Positions 43,040 through 51,696 of a stretch of 56,798 nt of DNA are shown one piece after another. The notes under the pieces are model-generated. The model was given only the letters and a program-made list of their open reading frames with translations, had not been told where the DNA came from and made no database searches. How positions within the stretch are numbered: the stretch's first letter is position 1; every line of letters begins with the position of its first letter. Source of the stretch: DATLXU01 sp035575515 (GTDB taxonomy: Bacteria; Acidobacteriota; Blastocatellia; UBA7656); NCBI GenBank assembly GCA_035575515.1, contig DATLXU010000138.1:1-56798 (forward strand), given 5' to 3'. Position numbers and translations under genes: made by a program.

Positions 43040-45211
43040 CTAATTGCCCGGACGCTTCATTCTCGGCGGGAAGCGCGGCGCTTCTGCGGGCAGGTCGCTG
43101 ACCGAAAGATCAATGCGGTTCATTCCCGGACTGAGCATCAGTTCTCTGGTCACGTTAACGGCCCCTCTTGGTCCCATCACAGTGACTCTAACTCTATGGC
43201 CCGCAGTGAACCCACAGCGCCGCCATATCCCGCGTTCATTCGTGCGACCATTTGCGATCATCGGAGAGGCTGTGCCTGGTTGCTCAATCGCGATGACCCT
43301 GAAGTGAATCATTGACAGGTCAATCGGCGCGTTTATGAAAACGCCGACGCAAGCCTCTTGAGCAACGACAGGCGGCGGTTCGACCTGAGCGACAGGAGGC
43401 GCAGCAGGCGGATTCTGCGGGTCGGTTGCGTTAGCCGGATTCTCAATTGCTTTCTTTTCGGCTTCAATGCTCGCAGCTTCAGCTTCGGCTTTCTTGCGGT
43501 CTTCAGCCGCCTTCTTCATTCTGGCCTGCGTTTCAGGATCAATCCCAGCTTGCGCATCCTTGTCAGCATCGGGCGCGTTGATTGCGCTCAACTGTGTTGA
43601 TTGAACAGGCGCGTCCGATTGAGCGTTGCCGCGTGCTGGCCCGCGCAGAACGAAATAAGCTACAGCGACAATCGCCGCGATCAACACGATAGTCGCAGCC
43701 GCAGCCATTCGCCTTCCCTTAGTCAATCGTGCAGTCTGACCCGTTGCAGGGGGCGCGCTCTTTATCACGGGTTCTTTAACCCTCATCGTTGGCACATCAG
43801 ATGATGACTCCATTGGCATCGTCATCGTGTTTTGCGATCCGGTGTCGCTTGTGTTGACGGTTATCATTCTTCTGGTGACCGCGCCCTGAGGCGATTTCGC
43901 TTCGATCTCGTGATTGCCCGGCGTAAGCCTAATAGTCGCGCGCCCGTCTTCATCGGCCTGCGCTACGGCGTTTGCGCCAACAAATATCGTTGTTCCAGCC
44001 GGGAGACTTTCGACAATGAATAAAGCTGTCTTGGCTTCGTTGCCTTCGAGCCGCACGGTATCAAATCCGCCAGCGGCAGTCTGCTCGGCGGGCGGCATCG
44101 CAACCGTCGCGCGAGCGGGAAGCGCGACCTGCAAGTCTGTTTGTTTCCCTTCTTCGAGCGCAACGTTGATTCGATATTCGCTGTAGCCCGCTTTTATCAC
44201 TCGTACCGTGTGAAGGCCCGGCGCGAGTCTATCAATCAGAATCTTTCCGCGAATCGCGTCTGACGTGCCGCGCAGTTCGTCGTCAACATAGACTTCAGCC
44301 GAAGCGGGCGCCGTTGTCAAAAACAATCGCGCGCCCGCCGCCACAGCAGGCGCATCTGTCGAAACCGCTACGATGCCTGCGCTGATCTTTTTCAAATCGG
44401 CGAGCATATCATCAGCCGTCGCGTAACGGTCTTCGATGCGCTTGGCCGTCGCGCGCGTAACTATTCGCTCAAGCCCAGGCGAGATGCTTAACAGAGCAAG
44501 CTGCGGCAGCGGCTCTGTTTCGTGATACTTGCGCATCTCTGTCCAATACATCACCGGGTCGCTTGCGCTCGACTCGAAAGGCGCGCGGCCTGTGAGCATC
44601 TCGAACAGAATTATTCCGGCTGAATAAATATCAATGCGCGGGTCATCGGTTGTGCTGCCGCTGAGCCGTTCAGGCGACATATAAGCTGGCGTGCCGAACC
44701 CTTCGCCCGCCATCGTGAGGTTTTCGCCGCCGACCATTCGCGCAATGCCGAAGTCCAGCACCTTTATTCGAAGCGAGTCACCGTCGAGCAGCATTATATT
44801 GTCGGGCTTGAGGTCGCGGTGAATGATGCCGTTGCGATGCGCATAGCTGAGGGCTTCAAGCGTCTGTGACATGATTGCGACGGCAGTGTCGGGCGCGAGC
44901 GCGCCGTCTTCGTGTATCTCATCGCTCAGGGAACGGCCCGACAGAAATTCCATCACGAGATAGTAGCAGCCGTTGTCTTCACCGAACGTGTAGAGGCGCG
45001 GCAGGTTCGGATGATCCAATCGCGCCATCGCTACGGCTTCTTGAAAGAATCGCTGTTTGATGACCGGGTTGCGCGTGTGTTTCTTATGAAGCTCCTTGAT
45101 GGCAACGACGCGGCCCGGCGAGCTTACGTCTTCAGCTTTGAAGACCGAACCGAACCCGCCGCCGCCGAGATATTCTGTTATCTGATAATTGCCGATTCTC
45201 CTTGTGCTCAT
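43040..45211 (-). CDS. Membrane Ser/Thr protein kinase with PEGA domain
   Basis: This protein has about 723 residues from ATG 45211 (GGAGCAGGCG ribosome site); an upstream in-frame ATG at 45331 would add 40 residues. The Hanks-type kinase domain is 8-265: G-loop LGGGGFGSVF, catalytic Lys in VAIKELHKK, HRDLKPDN, DFGIA and GTPAYMSPERLSG. A PEGA-type repeat follows (RLFLTTAPASAEVYVDDELRG). One transmembrane helix lies near 502-522 (ATIVLIAAIVAVAYFVL), then an Ala/Glu coiled segment and an extracytoplasmic beta domain. It probably senses an envelope signal; its targets are unknown. Confidence 0.92.
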   Translation of the reverse strand: MSTRRIGNYQITEYLGGGGFGSVFKAEDVSSPGRVVAIKELHKKHTRNPVIKQRFFQEAVAMARLDHPNLPRLYTFGEDNGCYYLVMEFLSGRSLSDEIHEDGALAPDTAVAIMSQTLEALSYAHRNGIIHRDLKPDNIMLLDGDSLRIKVLDFGIARMVGGENLTMAGEGFGTPAYMSPERLSGSTTDDPRIDIYSAGIILFEMLTGRAPFESSASDPVMYWTEMRKYHETEPLPQLALLSISPGLERIVTRATAKRIEDRYATADDMLADLKKISAGIVAVSTDAPAVAAGARLFLTTAPASAEVYVDDELRGTSDAIRGKILIDRLAPGLHTVRVIKAGYSEYRINVALEEGKQTDLQVALPARATVAMPPAEQTAAGGFDTVRLEGNEAKTALFIVESLPAGTTIFVGANAVAQADEDGRATIRLTPGNHEIEAKSPQGAVTRRMITVNTSDTGSQNTMTMPMESSSDVPTMRVKEPVIKSAPPATGQTARLTKGRRMAAAATIVLIAAIVAVAYFVLRGPARGNAQSDAPVQSTQLSAINAPDADKDAQAGIDPETQARMKKAAEDRKKAEAEAASIEAEKKAIENPANATDPQNPPAAPPVAQVEPPPVVAQEACVGVFINAPIDLSMIHFRVIAIEQPGTASPMIANGRTNERGIWRRCGFTAGHRVRVTVMGPRGAVNVTRELMLSPGMNRIDLSVSDLPAEAPRFPPRMKRPGN

Positions 45212-45366
45212 TGCGCCTGCTCCGAGATTGAAATTCTGGATAATTGTGCGAGGGCCTTCTACGCTGGAGGGCTGCTTCGCCTCAGCCGTATTCTCACACA
45301 ACCACTTGCCTGGGTCAACATACCCGCTCATGTAAGACGCTCGCGCCGCGCGCATAGACTGATTTG

Positions 45367-45477
45367 TCAGAAGTCAGGAGAAGATTGATTGTTGCCTTGA
45401 AATAGGCTCCAGCAGCCTGTTTCAAGGCAGCGGCTATTCAAGCCCTGTCCCCTGACCCCCGCCCCCCCGACTCCTGA
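45367..45477. repeat. Heptamer inverted-repeat array, unit TCAGGAG / CTCCTGA
   Basis: The left arm is TCAGAAG, TCAGGAG (45367-45380). The right arm is CCCTGTC, CCCTGAC, CCCCGCC, CCCCCGA and CTCCTGA (45443-45477), all in 7-bp phase. A separate hairpin (45393-45429) sits between the arms. The array lies in the 403-bp gene-free spacer (45212-45614) between the kinase and the first propeller gene. Confidence 0.85.
45393..45429. terminator. Long hairpin inside the heptamer array
   Basis: TGCCTTGAAA (45393-45402) pairs exactly with TTTCAAGGCA (45420-45429), extended inward by TAGGCT/AGCCTG with one mismatch, around the loop CCAGC. It has no T tract and is upstream of the divergent genes on both sides, so it is more likely a regulatory or processing structure than a classic terminator. 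Confidence 0.6.
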
Positions 45478-45614
45478 TATGGACAAGGTGGCGCGCAGCG
45501 GGCTACTATTTAGTCGCGCGTTAGTGGGAATCAGCCGAGTTTGTTTTCTCCTCACCTGTATTTGAACCGGCGTCTCTCCCTGTTTGAACGACAACGAACG
45601 TCAGGAGAAGAGTT

Positions 45615-47111
45615 ATGAAAACCTCGACGCTCGCTTTTTTCCTCGTAGCAATTCTCGCTTCGCTCTATCCCGCGCCTCTTCGCGCAATCGCTCAAGACAC
45701 ACCGGCTGCTACTCGCATCGAGCTTCAGCCTGTGCTTTCGGGCCTGAGCAGTCCCGTCTATATCACGAACGCGCACGACGGCAGCAACCGCCTCTTCATC
45801 GTCGAGCAGCCCGGACGCATCAAGGTGCTTCAGCCCGGCGATGCGAGTCCCACTCTGTTTTTGGACATAACATCGAAGGTGTTGTCGGGCGGCGAGCGCG
45901 GCTTGCTCGGACTCGCATTTCATCCGCAGTTTCCAACCAACCGCCGCTTCTTCGTTGATTACACGCGCCAGCCCGACGGCGCAACGGTAATTGCCGAATA
46001 CCGAGTCTCGGAGTTCGATTCCAACATCGCAGGCACTGCGGAAAAAGTTCTGCTGGTAATTCCGCAGCCGTTCGCAAATCACAACGGCGGTATGATCGAG
46101 TTCGGTCCCGACGGTTTCCTCTACATTGCGATGGGCGATGGCGGATCGGCCAACGATCCCGGCAACCGCGCTCAAAACACAAGCGAGCTTCTCGGTAAGA
46201 TTCTTCGCATTGATGTTGATAACGCGAACGGCTCTCAGCCTTATTCATCGCCTGCTGATAATCCCTTCTTCGGACCTGACGTCGGGCGCGATGAGATTTA
46301 TGCTTACGGTCTTCGCAACCCCTGGCGATTTTCATTTGATCGCGCGACGGGCCAGCTTTACGCCGCAGATGTCGGACAGGGGCAGCGCGAAGAGATTGAC
46401 ATCATAACGCGCGGCGGAAATTACGGCTGGCGCGTCTTTGAAGGAACGCGATGCACGAATCTTAATCCGAGCCTGTGCAGCTCGCTTCGAGCGATTGCGC
46501 CAATAGCCGAGTACGACCACGCGAACGGGCGATGCTCAATCACTGGCGGTTACGTCTATCGGGGCACGAAATCGAGCCTTCCGCTTGGCTCATACATCTA
46601 TGCTGATTTTTGCACAGGCGAGATTTTCCTACTGAACGATGGCGCGACAAGTCTGCTGCTCGATACCAACCTGAACATCTCATCGTTTGGCGAAGACGAA
46701 GGCGGAGAGATATACGTCGTGGGACTTGGCGGCACAGTTCATCGCGTCATCAACCCAGAGGCGCAACCGCCCGCGCCCGCTCCTTCTTTTGCGATCACAA
46801 GCGTGATTGTGCGCCGCCGCTCGTCGGGCGAGCAGCTTGATCCAATCACGGTCAAAAACAACGCGAAGAAGTACGAAGTCGTCGTCTTCGAGCAGGCGAG
46901 CGCGCCCGTGCAGGCATCAATCAACGCGAAGGTTCTCGTGAACGGAACAGAGTTGACGACCGATTACACGACTACCGATTCGGGAGCGCCGATATTTGTC
47001 GCGCGATTGAATAAGAAGATGTTGAGGCATCCCGGCGCGCTTGTAATCGAAGTTTTGAGGGCCGACGGCTCGCGCTCGAATCAACTCACGTTGCAAGTTG
47101 TCGAAGAGTGA
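45615..47111 (+). CDS. Secreted PQQ-dependent sugar dehydrogenase-like beta-propeller protein
   Basis: This 498-residue protein has a signal peptide (LASLYPAPLRAIAQ) and a six-bladed propeller of the soluble glucose dehydrogenase type: RLFIVEQPGRIKVL, RGLLGLAFHPQFPTN, FANHNGGMIEFGPDGFLYIAMGDGG and YAYGLRNPWRFSFD. The His in ANHNGG and the Arg of GLRNPWR match the substrate/PQQ site of the family. Four Cys residues (RCTNLNPSLCSS, RCSITGG and FCTGE) may form disulfides. The last 110 residues form an IPT/TIG-like domain. The start follows CAGGAGAAG. It probably oxidises sugars in the periplasm if PQQ is available. Confidence 0.88.
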   Translation: MKTSTLAFFLVAILASLYPAPLRAIAQDTPAATRIELQPVLSGLSSPVYITNAHDGSNRLFIVEQPGRIKVLQPGDASPTLFLDITSKVLSGGERGLLGLAFHPQFPTNRRFFVDYTRQPDGATVIAEYRVSEFDSNIAGTAEKVLLVIPQPFANHNGGMIEFGPDGFLYIAMGDGGSANDPGNRAQNTSELLGKILRIDVDNANGSQPYSSPADNPFFGPDVGRDEIYAYGLRNPWRFSFDRATGQLYAADVGQGQREEIDIITRGGNYGWRVFEGTRCTNLNPSLCSSLRAIAPIAEYDHANGRCSITGGYVYRGTKSSLPLGSYIYADFCTGEIFLLNDGATSLLLDTNLNISSFGEDEGGEIYVVGLGGTVHRVINPEAQPPAPAPSFAITSVIVRRRSSGEQLDPITVKNNAKKYEVVVFEQASAPVQASINAKVLVNGTELTTDYTTTDSGAPIFVARLNKKMLRHPGALVIEVLRADGSRSNQLTLQVVEE

Positions 47112-47114
47112 AAC

Positions 47115-47268
47115 GGGTTGCGGATTTCGGATTGCGGAATGCGGATTCGACTAATATGCTTAATTGTTCGGAATCCAGATTGTGAGTTTAAGATTTCAAA
47201 TCAGCAATCTTAAATCAAAACTACGACGCCGATAAATCCACAATCCGAAATCCGCATTCCGCAATCAT
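47115..47268. repeat. Heptamer inverted-repeat array, unit GGATTGC / CAATCCG
   Basis: The left arm (47115-47149) has five units: GGGTTGC, GGATTTC, GGATTGC, GGAATGC and GGATTCG. The right arm (47234-47268) has five: AAATCCA, CAATCCG, AAATCCG, CATTCCG and CAATCAT. A second, smaller AATC-type phased hairpin lies between them (about 47187-47216). The array fills the space between the two propeller genes. Confidence 0.93.
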
Positions 47269-47282
47269 TCGGGGGTGACGTT

Positions 47283-49118
47283 TTGCTGAAGTCAGATTTT
47301 TTTCGCGCGCTCGCGTTAATCATAATCTCCGCGCTCACGCTCGCGTCAATAAGTTTTCCGTCCAGTTCAGTCGCACAGACGCGGCAGGAATTTGTCGCCG
47401 AAGGCTTCGAGATTAATCGGTTCGCCGACCCGACAATCGTGCCTGAATTTGCCGTTGCAGGGCAGTCGGGCGCGCTTGCAGGACCGACCGCGCTCGCATT
47501 CGATGCGCGTGGTCGCCTCTTCGTCGGCACGCTTTCGGGCAGGATTTTAATCATGCTCGACAACAACGATGACGGCAGAGCCGACGAGGTTAAAACATTT
47601 GCGACGGGGCTCGGACAGGTGCTCGGACTTGAGTTTCGCGCAAACGGCGACCTGTTCGCCACGAGCAATTTGATTCGCGGCGTCGGGCGCATAATCCGAT
47701 TGCGCGATCTCAACGGCGACGACGTTGCCGATGAAAAGACCATTGTCATTGACAACCTGCCGAGCGATGGCGACCACCAGACGAACCGATTGAAGTTCGG
47801 CCCTGATGGATTGCTCTACGTCGGGCAAGGCTCATCAACTGAAGATGGAGAACCGGAATCAGGCTCTCCACCTGAGCGGCCACTCAACGCAACCATCCTG
47901 CGCGTTGATGTTGACAACCCTGCATCGCTTGGGGTCTTTGCGACGGGGCTTCGCAACCCGTTCGGCATGGCGTTTCATCCCGAAAACGGTCAGCTATTTT
48001 CTGTTGATGTAGGATCGGGCGAGCTGTGCCAGATCAACTGCACAGGCGAAGACACATCGCCGCTCGAAGAAGTCAACTGGATCGTGCAGAGCGGCTTCTA
48101 CGGCTTTCCCGGATGCGAAGGGATGATTGATCCGAGCAAGCCCGCGTGCGCGGGCGCGCGTTCGGCAATGATATTTATCAACCGGCATCTGACGCCGACC
48201 TCGATTGCGTTCTACACAGGGCCGCAGGCGCGCGAAGCTCGCAATCGGATGCTTGTGACTATTTACAAGCGCATAAGCGGCGAGGGCGGCGAGCTTCGCT
48301 GGTACAACGTCACGGGCAGCGCGGCCACAGGGTTTCATGCTACGGAAGTCTTTCCGCGCCTCGCCGACTTCGGCATCATTGACCCGTTCGATGGGCCGAT
48401 TGACACGGCCATTGATCCCATTACGGGCGACATATACGTCGCGCGATTCGATCCTGTAACCCACGCCGATTTGAGCGAGCATCATCATTTCATCTATCGC
48501 ATTCACCGCGCGGGGAGCGACCAGTTGCCTTTCATCGGCAACCTGCGCCCGTCGAGCGTCAAAGCAGGCTCTGCTGCGACGACGATTTCCGTGACGGGCC
48601 GCCACCTGAAATCCGGCGCTTTCATTTTCAACGTGACAGACAACGTGGCGCTCGCGACCAGACAGGGCGCAAGCGCCTTCGAGCTTGTCGCTGATTTGCC
48701 AGCGAGCGCAATTCAAAGCGAGCGCGTGATTGTGCTTGAAGCTCGCAACCCCGAAGGCACACCCTCGAATCAACTGACTTTCACCGTGACGAGAAACGAT
48801 TCCGAACCGCCGCCGCTGCAGACGCCGCGCCTGAACAGTTTGCTAGTCTTCAAGAAGAAAAAGAAAAACATAATTAATCCATTGACGGTTGGGATGAGCG
48901 CGAAAAAGCTCAGGCTTTCGGTCGAGGGTATTGATTTTGATGCGGGCGCTCAGTTGCTCGTCAACGACACGCCGCTTGAATTACTCAGCGCGAGTGAAAC
49001 AGAGCTGATTGGGCGGATCACAAGCGCAATGGTCGCCTCACCCGGAGAATTAACCGTGCAGGTGCGCAATTCCAACGGCAAGCTGTCGAACACGCTCAAA
49101 CTCATCGTGAGTCCGTAG
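47283..49118 (+). CDS. Second secreted propeller protein, PQQ-dehydrogenase-like, with tandem IPT domains
   Basis: This 611-residue paralogue of the preceding gene has a signal peptide (ALTLASISFPSSSVAQ) and a propeller with ALAFDARGRLFVGTLSGRI, NRLKFGPDGLLYVGQGSS and FATGLRNPFGMAFHPENG. Several loops are longer, and it lacks the HNGG substrate His of the first protein (it has DHQTNR there), so it may not be an active dehydrogenase. Two C-terminal IPT/TIG-like domains (about 405-500 and 515-611) follow. The TTG start is 14 bp after the heptamer array. Its TAG stop is inside the next array (49116-49118). Confidence 0.8.
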   Translation: MLKSDFFRALALIIISALTLASISFPSSSVAQTRQEFVAEGFEINRFADPTIVPEFAVAGQSGALAGPTALAFDARGRLFVGTLSGRILIMLDNNDDGRADEVKTFATGLGQVLGLEFRANGDLFATSNLIRGVGRIIRLRDLNGDDVADEKTIVIDNLPSDGDHQTNRLKFGPDGLLYVGQGSSTEDGEPESGSPPERPLNATILRVDVDNPASLGVFATGLRNPFGMAFHPENGQLFSVDVGSGELCQINCTGEDTSPLEEVNWIVQSGFYGFPGCEGMIDPSKPACAGARSAMIFINRHLTPTSIAFYTGPQAREARNRMLVTIYKRISGEGGELRWYNVTGSAATGFHATEVFPRLADFGIIDPFDGPIDTAIDPITGDIYVARFDPVTHADLSEHHHFIYRIHRAGSDQLPFIGNLRPSSVKAGSAATTISVTGRHLKSGAFIFNVTDNVALATRQGASAFELVADLPASAIQSERVIVLEARNPEGTPSNQLTFTVTRNDSEPPPLQTPRLNSLLVFKKKKKNIINPLTVGMSAKKLRLSVEGIDFDAGAQLLVNDTPLELLSASETELIGRITSAMVASPGELTVQVRNSNGKLSNTLKLIVSP

Positions 49119-49228
49119 TCCGTAGTCCGAAGTCTTTATTTCAAGTAGTGCGATAGTATCATTGATGATGAGTGAAAGGGTCGAGAGGAATCAGCGCGGC
49201 GACTTCGGACATCGGACTACGGACTTAT
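49110..49228. repeat. Heptamer inverted-repeat array, unit AGTCCGT / GACTACG
   Basis: The left arm (49110-49137) has AGTCCGT twice, AGTCCGA and AGTCTTT. The right arm (49201-49228) has GACTTCG, GACATCG, GACTACG and GACTTAT. Both arms are in perfect 7-bp phase. The propeller stop codon lies across the first two units, and the GNAT stop (complement of 49228-49230) touches the last. Confidence 0.94.
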
Positions 49229-50223
49229 CACCGCCGTTCGCGATAAAAAACAGGAAAGGTGTGAACCGTGCGGAAGCCGCAGGATTCGTACAGGTGAAGC
49301 GCAGAAGCGTTGGCCGTCGTCACGGCGAGCGAAGCTGTGTTGAACCCGCGACGCTGAAACTCTGCCAGCGCGCTTGAAATCATTCGCCTGCCTAAGCCCA
49401 TTCCCTGATAAGAAGGATGAATCGAAATCTGTCCGATGTGCCCCGCGCCCGCCGCGAGCTTCGAGGCTATGAGCACGCCTATCAGATTTCTCGTATTGCG
49501 ACGAATTGCAACGCGCGACGCCTGCGGAAGAAATTCGCCGCACCATATATGGTCCGTGAGTATCGTAAGCAGCTCGGCGCAACCTTCTTCTGTTGCGTAC
49601 TGGCTGTTGATACGGCTGTCGGGTTGTTCCTTGTACGAGCGATGAATCACGCGCGCCGCCTGCGCGAAATCGTCTTCGTCCCATTGCCTGATTGAAACAT
49701 CCGCCAAGCCGCCGCTCAGGCGATGAGTCGCGCGGGATTGCGCTTCGTCGAGATTTAATTCTCCAAGATCGAGCATCATGTAATTGCGGTCGTAACGCGT
49801 GAAGCCGCGCGCCTCGAACAATTCTGCTGCCGCGCTGTTGCCAACCATCACGCACTGGCTCTCGATGCGCTGCACGCGCGGCGCGCGCTCAATGCGATTC
49901 AACAGCGCCGCAAGCATAAGTCCGTCGGCTCCGCACTCGCGCCATGATTTTGTGACATAAATATCGCCAATCGAGCAGCGGCTCGATTCGATGACGTAGT
50001 AGGAAAATCCAATCATCGCGCCGCCGCTCATCGCCACAAATCCCGCAAGATCGTGCTGGCGCGCAACCTCGCGTATCATTCGGCTCGGTCCCGTGAAGTC
50101 CCACTTCAAGAGCGTAAGCCATTCCTCGCACTGCTCATCGAAAAGCGACTCCAATCCTGCAAGGTCCGCTTCTTCAAGCGGAACGACGTTGATTGCATCC
50201 TCTGTCATTGGAGTTGTCGCCAT
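49228..50223 (-). CDS. Tandem GNAT acetyltransferase
   Basis: This 331-residue protein contains two GNAT folds. The N-terminal copy (about 15-150) has GFSYYVIESSRCSIGDIYVTKSWRECGADGLML and no clear acetyl-CoA P-loop. The C-terminal copy (about 175-325) has the canonical QISIHPSYQGMGLGRRMI acetyl-CoA site and ANASALHLYESCGFR. This organisation is like mycothiol-synthase-type and other double GNAT enzymes, in which one domain is catalytic. The substrate is unknown. The start may be 50223 or the ATG at 50208. It is convergent with the propeller gene across a heptamer array. Confidence 0.85.
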   Translation of the reverse strand: MATTPMTEDAINVVPLEEADLAGLESLFDEQCEEWLTLLKWDFTGPSRMIREVARQHDLAGFVAMSGGAMIGFSYYVIESSRCSIGDIYVTKSWRECGADGLMLAALLNRIERAPRVQRIESQCVMVGNSAAAELFEARGFTRYDRNYMMLDLGELNLDEAQSRATHRLSGGLADVSIRQWDEDDFAQAARVIHRSYKEQPDSRINSQYATEEGCAELLTILTDHIWCGEFLPQASRVAIRRNTRNLIGVLIASKLAAGAGHIGQISIHPSYQGMGLGRRMISSALAEFQRRGFNTASLAVTTANASALHLYESCGFRTVHTFPVFYRERR

Positions 50224-50406
50224 AACAGGTTCTAGGGTTGAGAAGAATTGCAGGCCAATGAAGTTGTCCCGTTGCCCGCAGGCAGATTACAGGGACGCGG
50301 GCCGAAAAGGCAAATTGGAAATGCAGGCGAGCCTTAACAAAACGCTTTGTGGTCAGCGCCTCGCGGCAGCGGCCTTGAATCTGCCCGCCGACAACAGTGA
50401 ACGACT

Positions 50407-50815
50407 TCAGGATGCGACTTCAGCCTGTCGCCACTCGATGGCGTAGCGGATTGCGCGCTCAAGCAGCGCGGGCGTCATATCTTCCCTCACGAGGCAATCG
50501 GTTGCGCCCGCCCGTATTGCCGCAAGGTCTGACTTGCGGGCGCTCTGACTCGTCACCATTATGATTGTAACCGGGCAGCCCGCTCACCCTGTCTGTTTAA
50601 GCAGTTCAAGCGCCGCTTTCTGGTGCGAGAAAAAATTCCATCACGCAAAGAGCGTAATCGCACGCTTTCAACTTCTCCTGCGCTGATTGGGAAGTTTCGA
50701 CCCAATCAATCTTAAATCGCATATCTTTGATGTCGGCCAGCATGTCGCGTATTGCAAGGTAATCTTTTGCGTTGTCAACAAGCAACTTTGATCCGCTCTT
50801 TTCCCGAACGTTTAA
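50407..50815 (-). pseudogene. Degenerate response-regulator receiver
   Basis: Read on the minus strand, the segment encodes KLLVDNAKDYLAIRDMLADI, a typical receiver start. A frameshift follows near LAPESG, then ELLKQTG, an in-frame TGA, and AGCPVTIIMVTSQSARKSD and ERAIRYAIEWRQAE to a stop at 50407. It matches PAS-linked receivers in order and length, but no start codon is evident, the acidic pocket is altered (DN for DD), and two lesions break it. It sits beside a live response regulator. The spacer 50224-50406 contains nothing recognisable. Confidence 0.8.
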
Positions 50816-50864
50816 TATCAGAGATCATTTTTCTCCACGTCATTCTGCGCCAGCAGATGCCTGC

Positions 50865-51308
50865 TTACATCGAAAGAGGATCGTCGCAATCCGTCAGCAT
50901 TGTGCGCCGCTTATTCTCCAAGGTATCGTCATCTGAGGGTTGTTTTCCCGCCTCCGCCATTCTCTTCAACGTATAGCTCACCTTCTCGAACTCGTTCGAT
51001 TTATCGAAGAAGAAATTCGCTCCGGCGCTCATGCATCGCTCCAGGTACTGCGAGTACGCATAGTTGGTCAGCACAATCACGACCAGTTGCGAGTCGCTCT
51101 TTCTAATTTTCTCCAAGACGTTGATCCCATTGATTCTGGGCATTTGAATATCGAGCACCACCGCATCAAAGCGGAGCCTGTTGATAGCTTCCAGCGCCAC
51201 AACCCCGTTTTCAGCCTGCTCGATCAACTCTATGCCTTCGATCTCGGCCAGCATCGCCGCCAGCCGCTCGCGCACATCTTTCGAGTCATCAACAACAAGC
51301 AATTTCAT
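50865..51308 (-). CDS. Single-domain response regulator with C-terminal tail
   Basis: This protein has about 147 residues from ATG 51308 (AGAGGCGGG ribosome site). The receiver domain covers 1-120: VVDDSKD acidic pair, phospho-Asp in VVLDIQMPRINGI, Thr in IVLTNYA and Lys in FFFDKSNEF. There is no DNA-binding domain; a charged tail follows (KQPSDDDTLENKRRTMLTDC). It probably acts by protein contact in the histidine kinase cluster encoded upstream. It is separated from the NarL-type regulator by a 388-bp spacer containing a CTCTGCG-family palindrome. Confidence 0.88.
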   Translation of the reverse strand: MKLLVVDDSKDVRERLAAMLAEIEGIELIEQAENGVVALEAINRLRFDAVVLDIQMPRINGINVLEKIRKSDSQLVVIVLTNYAYSQYLERCMSAGANFFFDKSNEFEKVSYTLKRMAEAGKQPSDDDTLENKRRTMLTDCDDPLSM

Positions 51309-51524
51309 ACCCGCCTCTTTTTGTCTCTGTTTTGTTATCCGAGCGATGTACTGGGGACATAATAGGCTCAATTGTGGGGTGGTAATATCAGCCATTGGCT
51401 CTTTTTTTTGTAGGAAAGTGATTATTTTTTTGTAGGTGTTTGTCCTACAGACGGCTTGAAATAGAGAAAGCGGAAATTAAGCAGAAGGATTGTAGTAGTC
51501 TGCAATCGAGCGCTACTTAAGAGA

Positions 51525-51604
51525 AACCGCAGAGGGTGCGGAAGGCAGGCAGAGGACATGCGTAGTCGAATGGCTCTTGCGTGCGCTCTGCGTTCTCTGC
51601 GGTT
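51525..51604. repeat. CTCTGCG-family palindrome
   Basis: AACCGCAGAG (51525-51534) pairs exactly with CTCTGCGGTT (51595-51604). GCAGAG/CTCTGC motifs recur inside. It occupies the 388-bp gene-free spacer 51309-51696; the rest of the spacer shows no other feature apart from an AT-rich stretch before the single-domain regulator. Confidence 0.82.
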
Positions 51605-51696
51605 CCTATGATTGGTTGCACTCAATCGCAAAATCCTGTAAAGGTCTCTGCGCGTTTCTTCATCTCTTTGCTTTTGCGCGTTTCGTTTCCGCGCCG

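Noticed and set aside
29883..49228. Heptamer arrays as CRISPR-like arrays
   Set aside because: Units are 7 bp, contiguous and without spacers, and there are no cas genes nearby.
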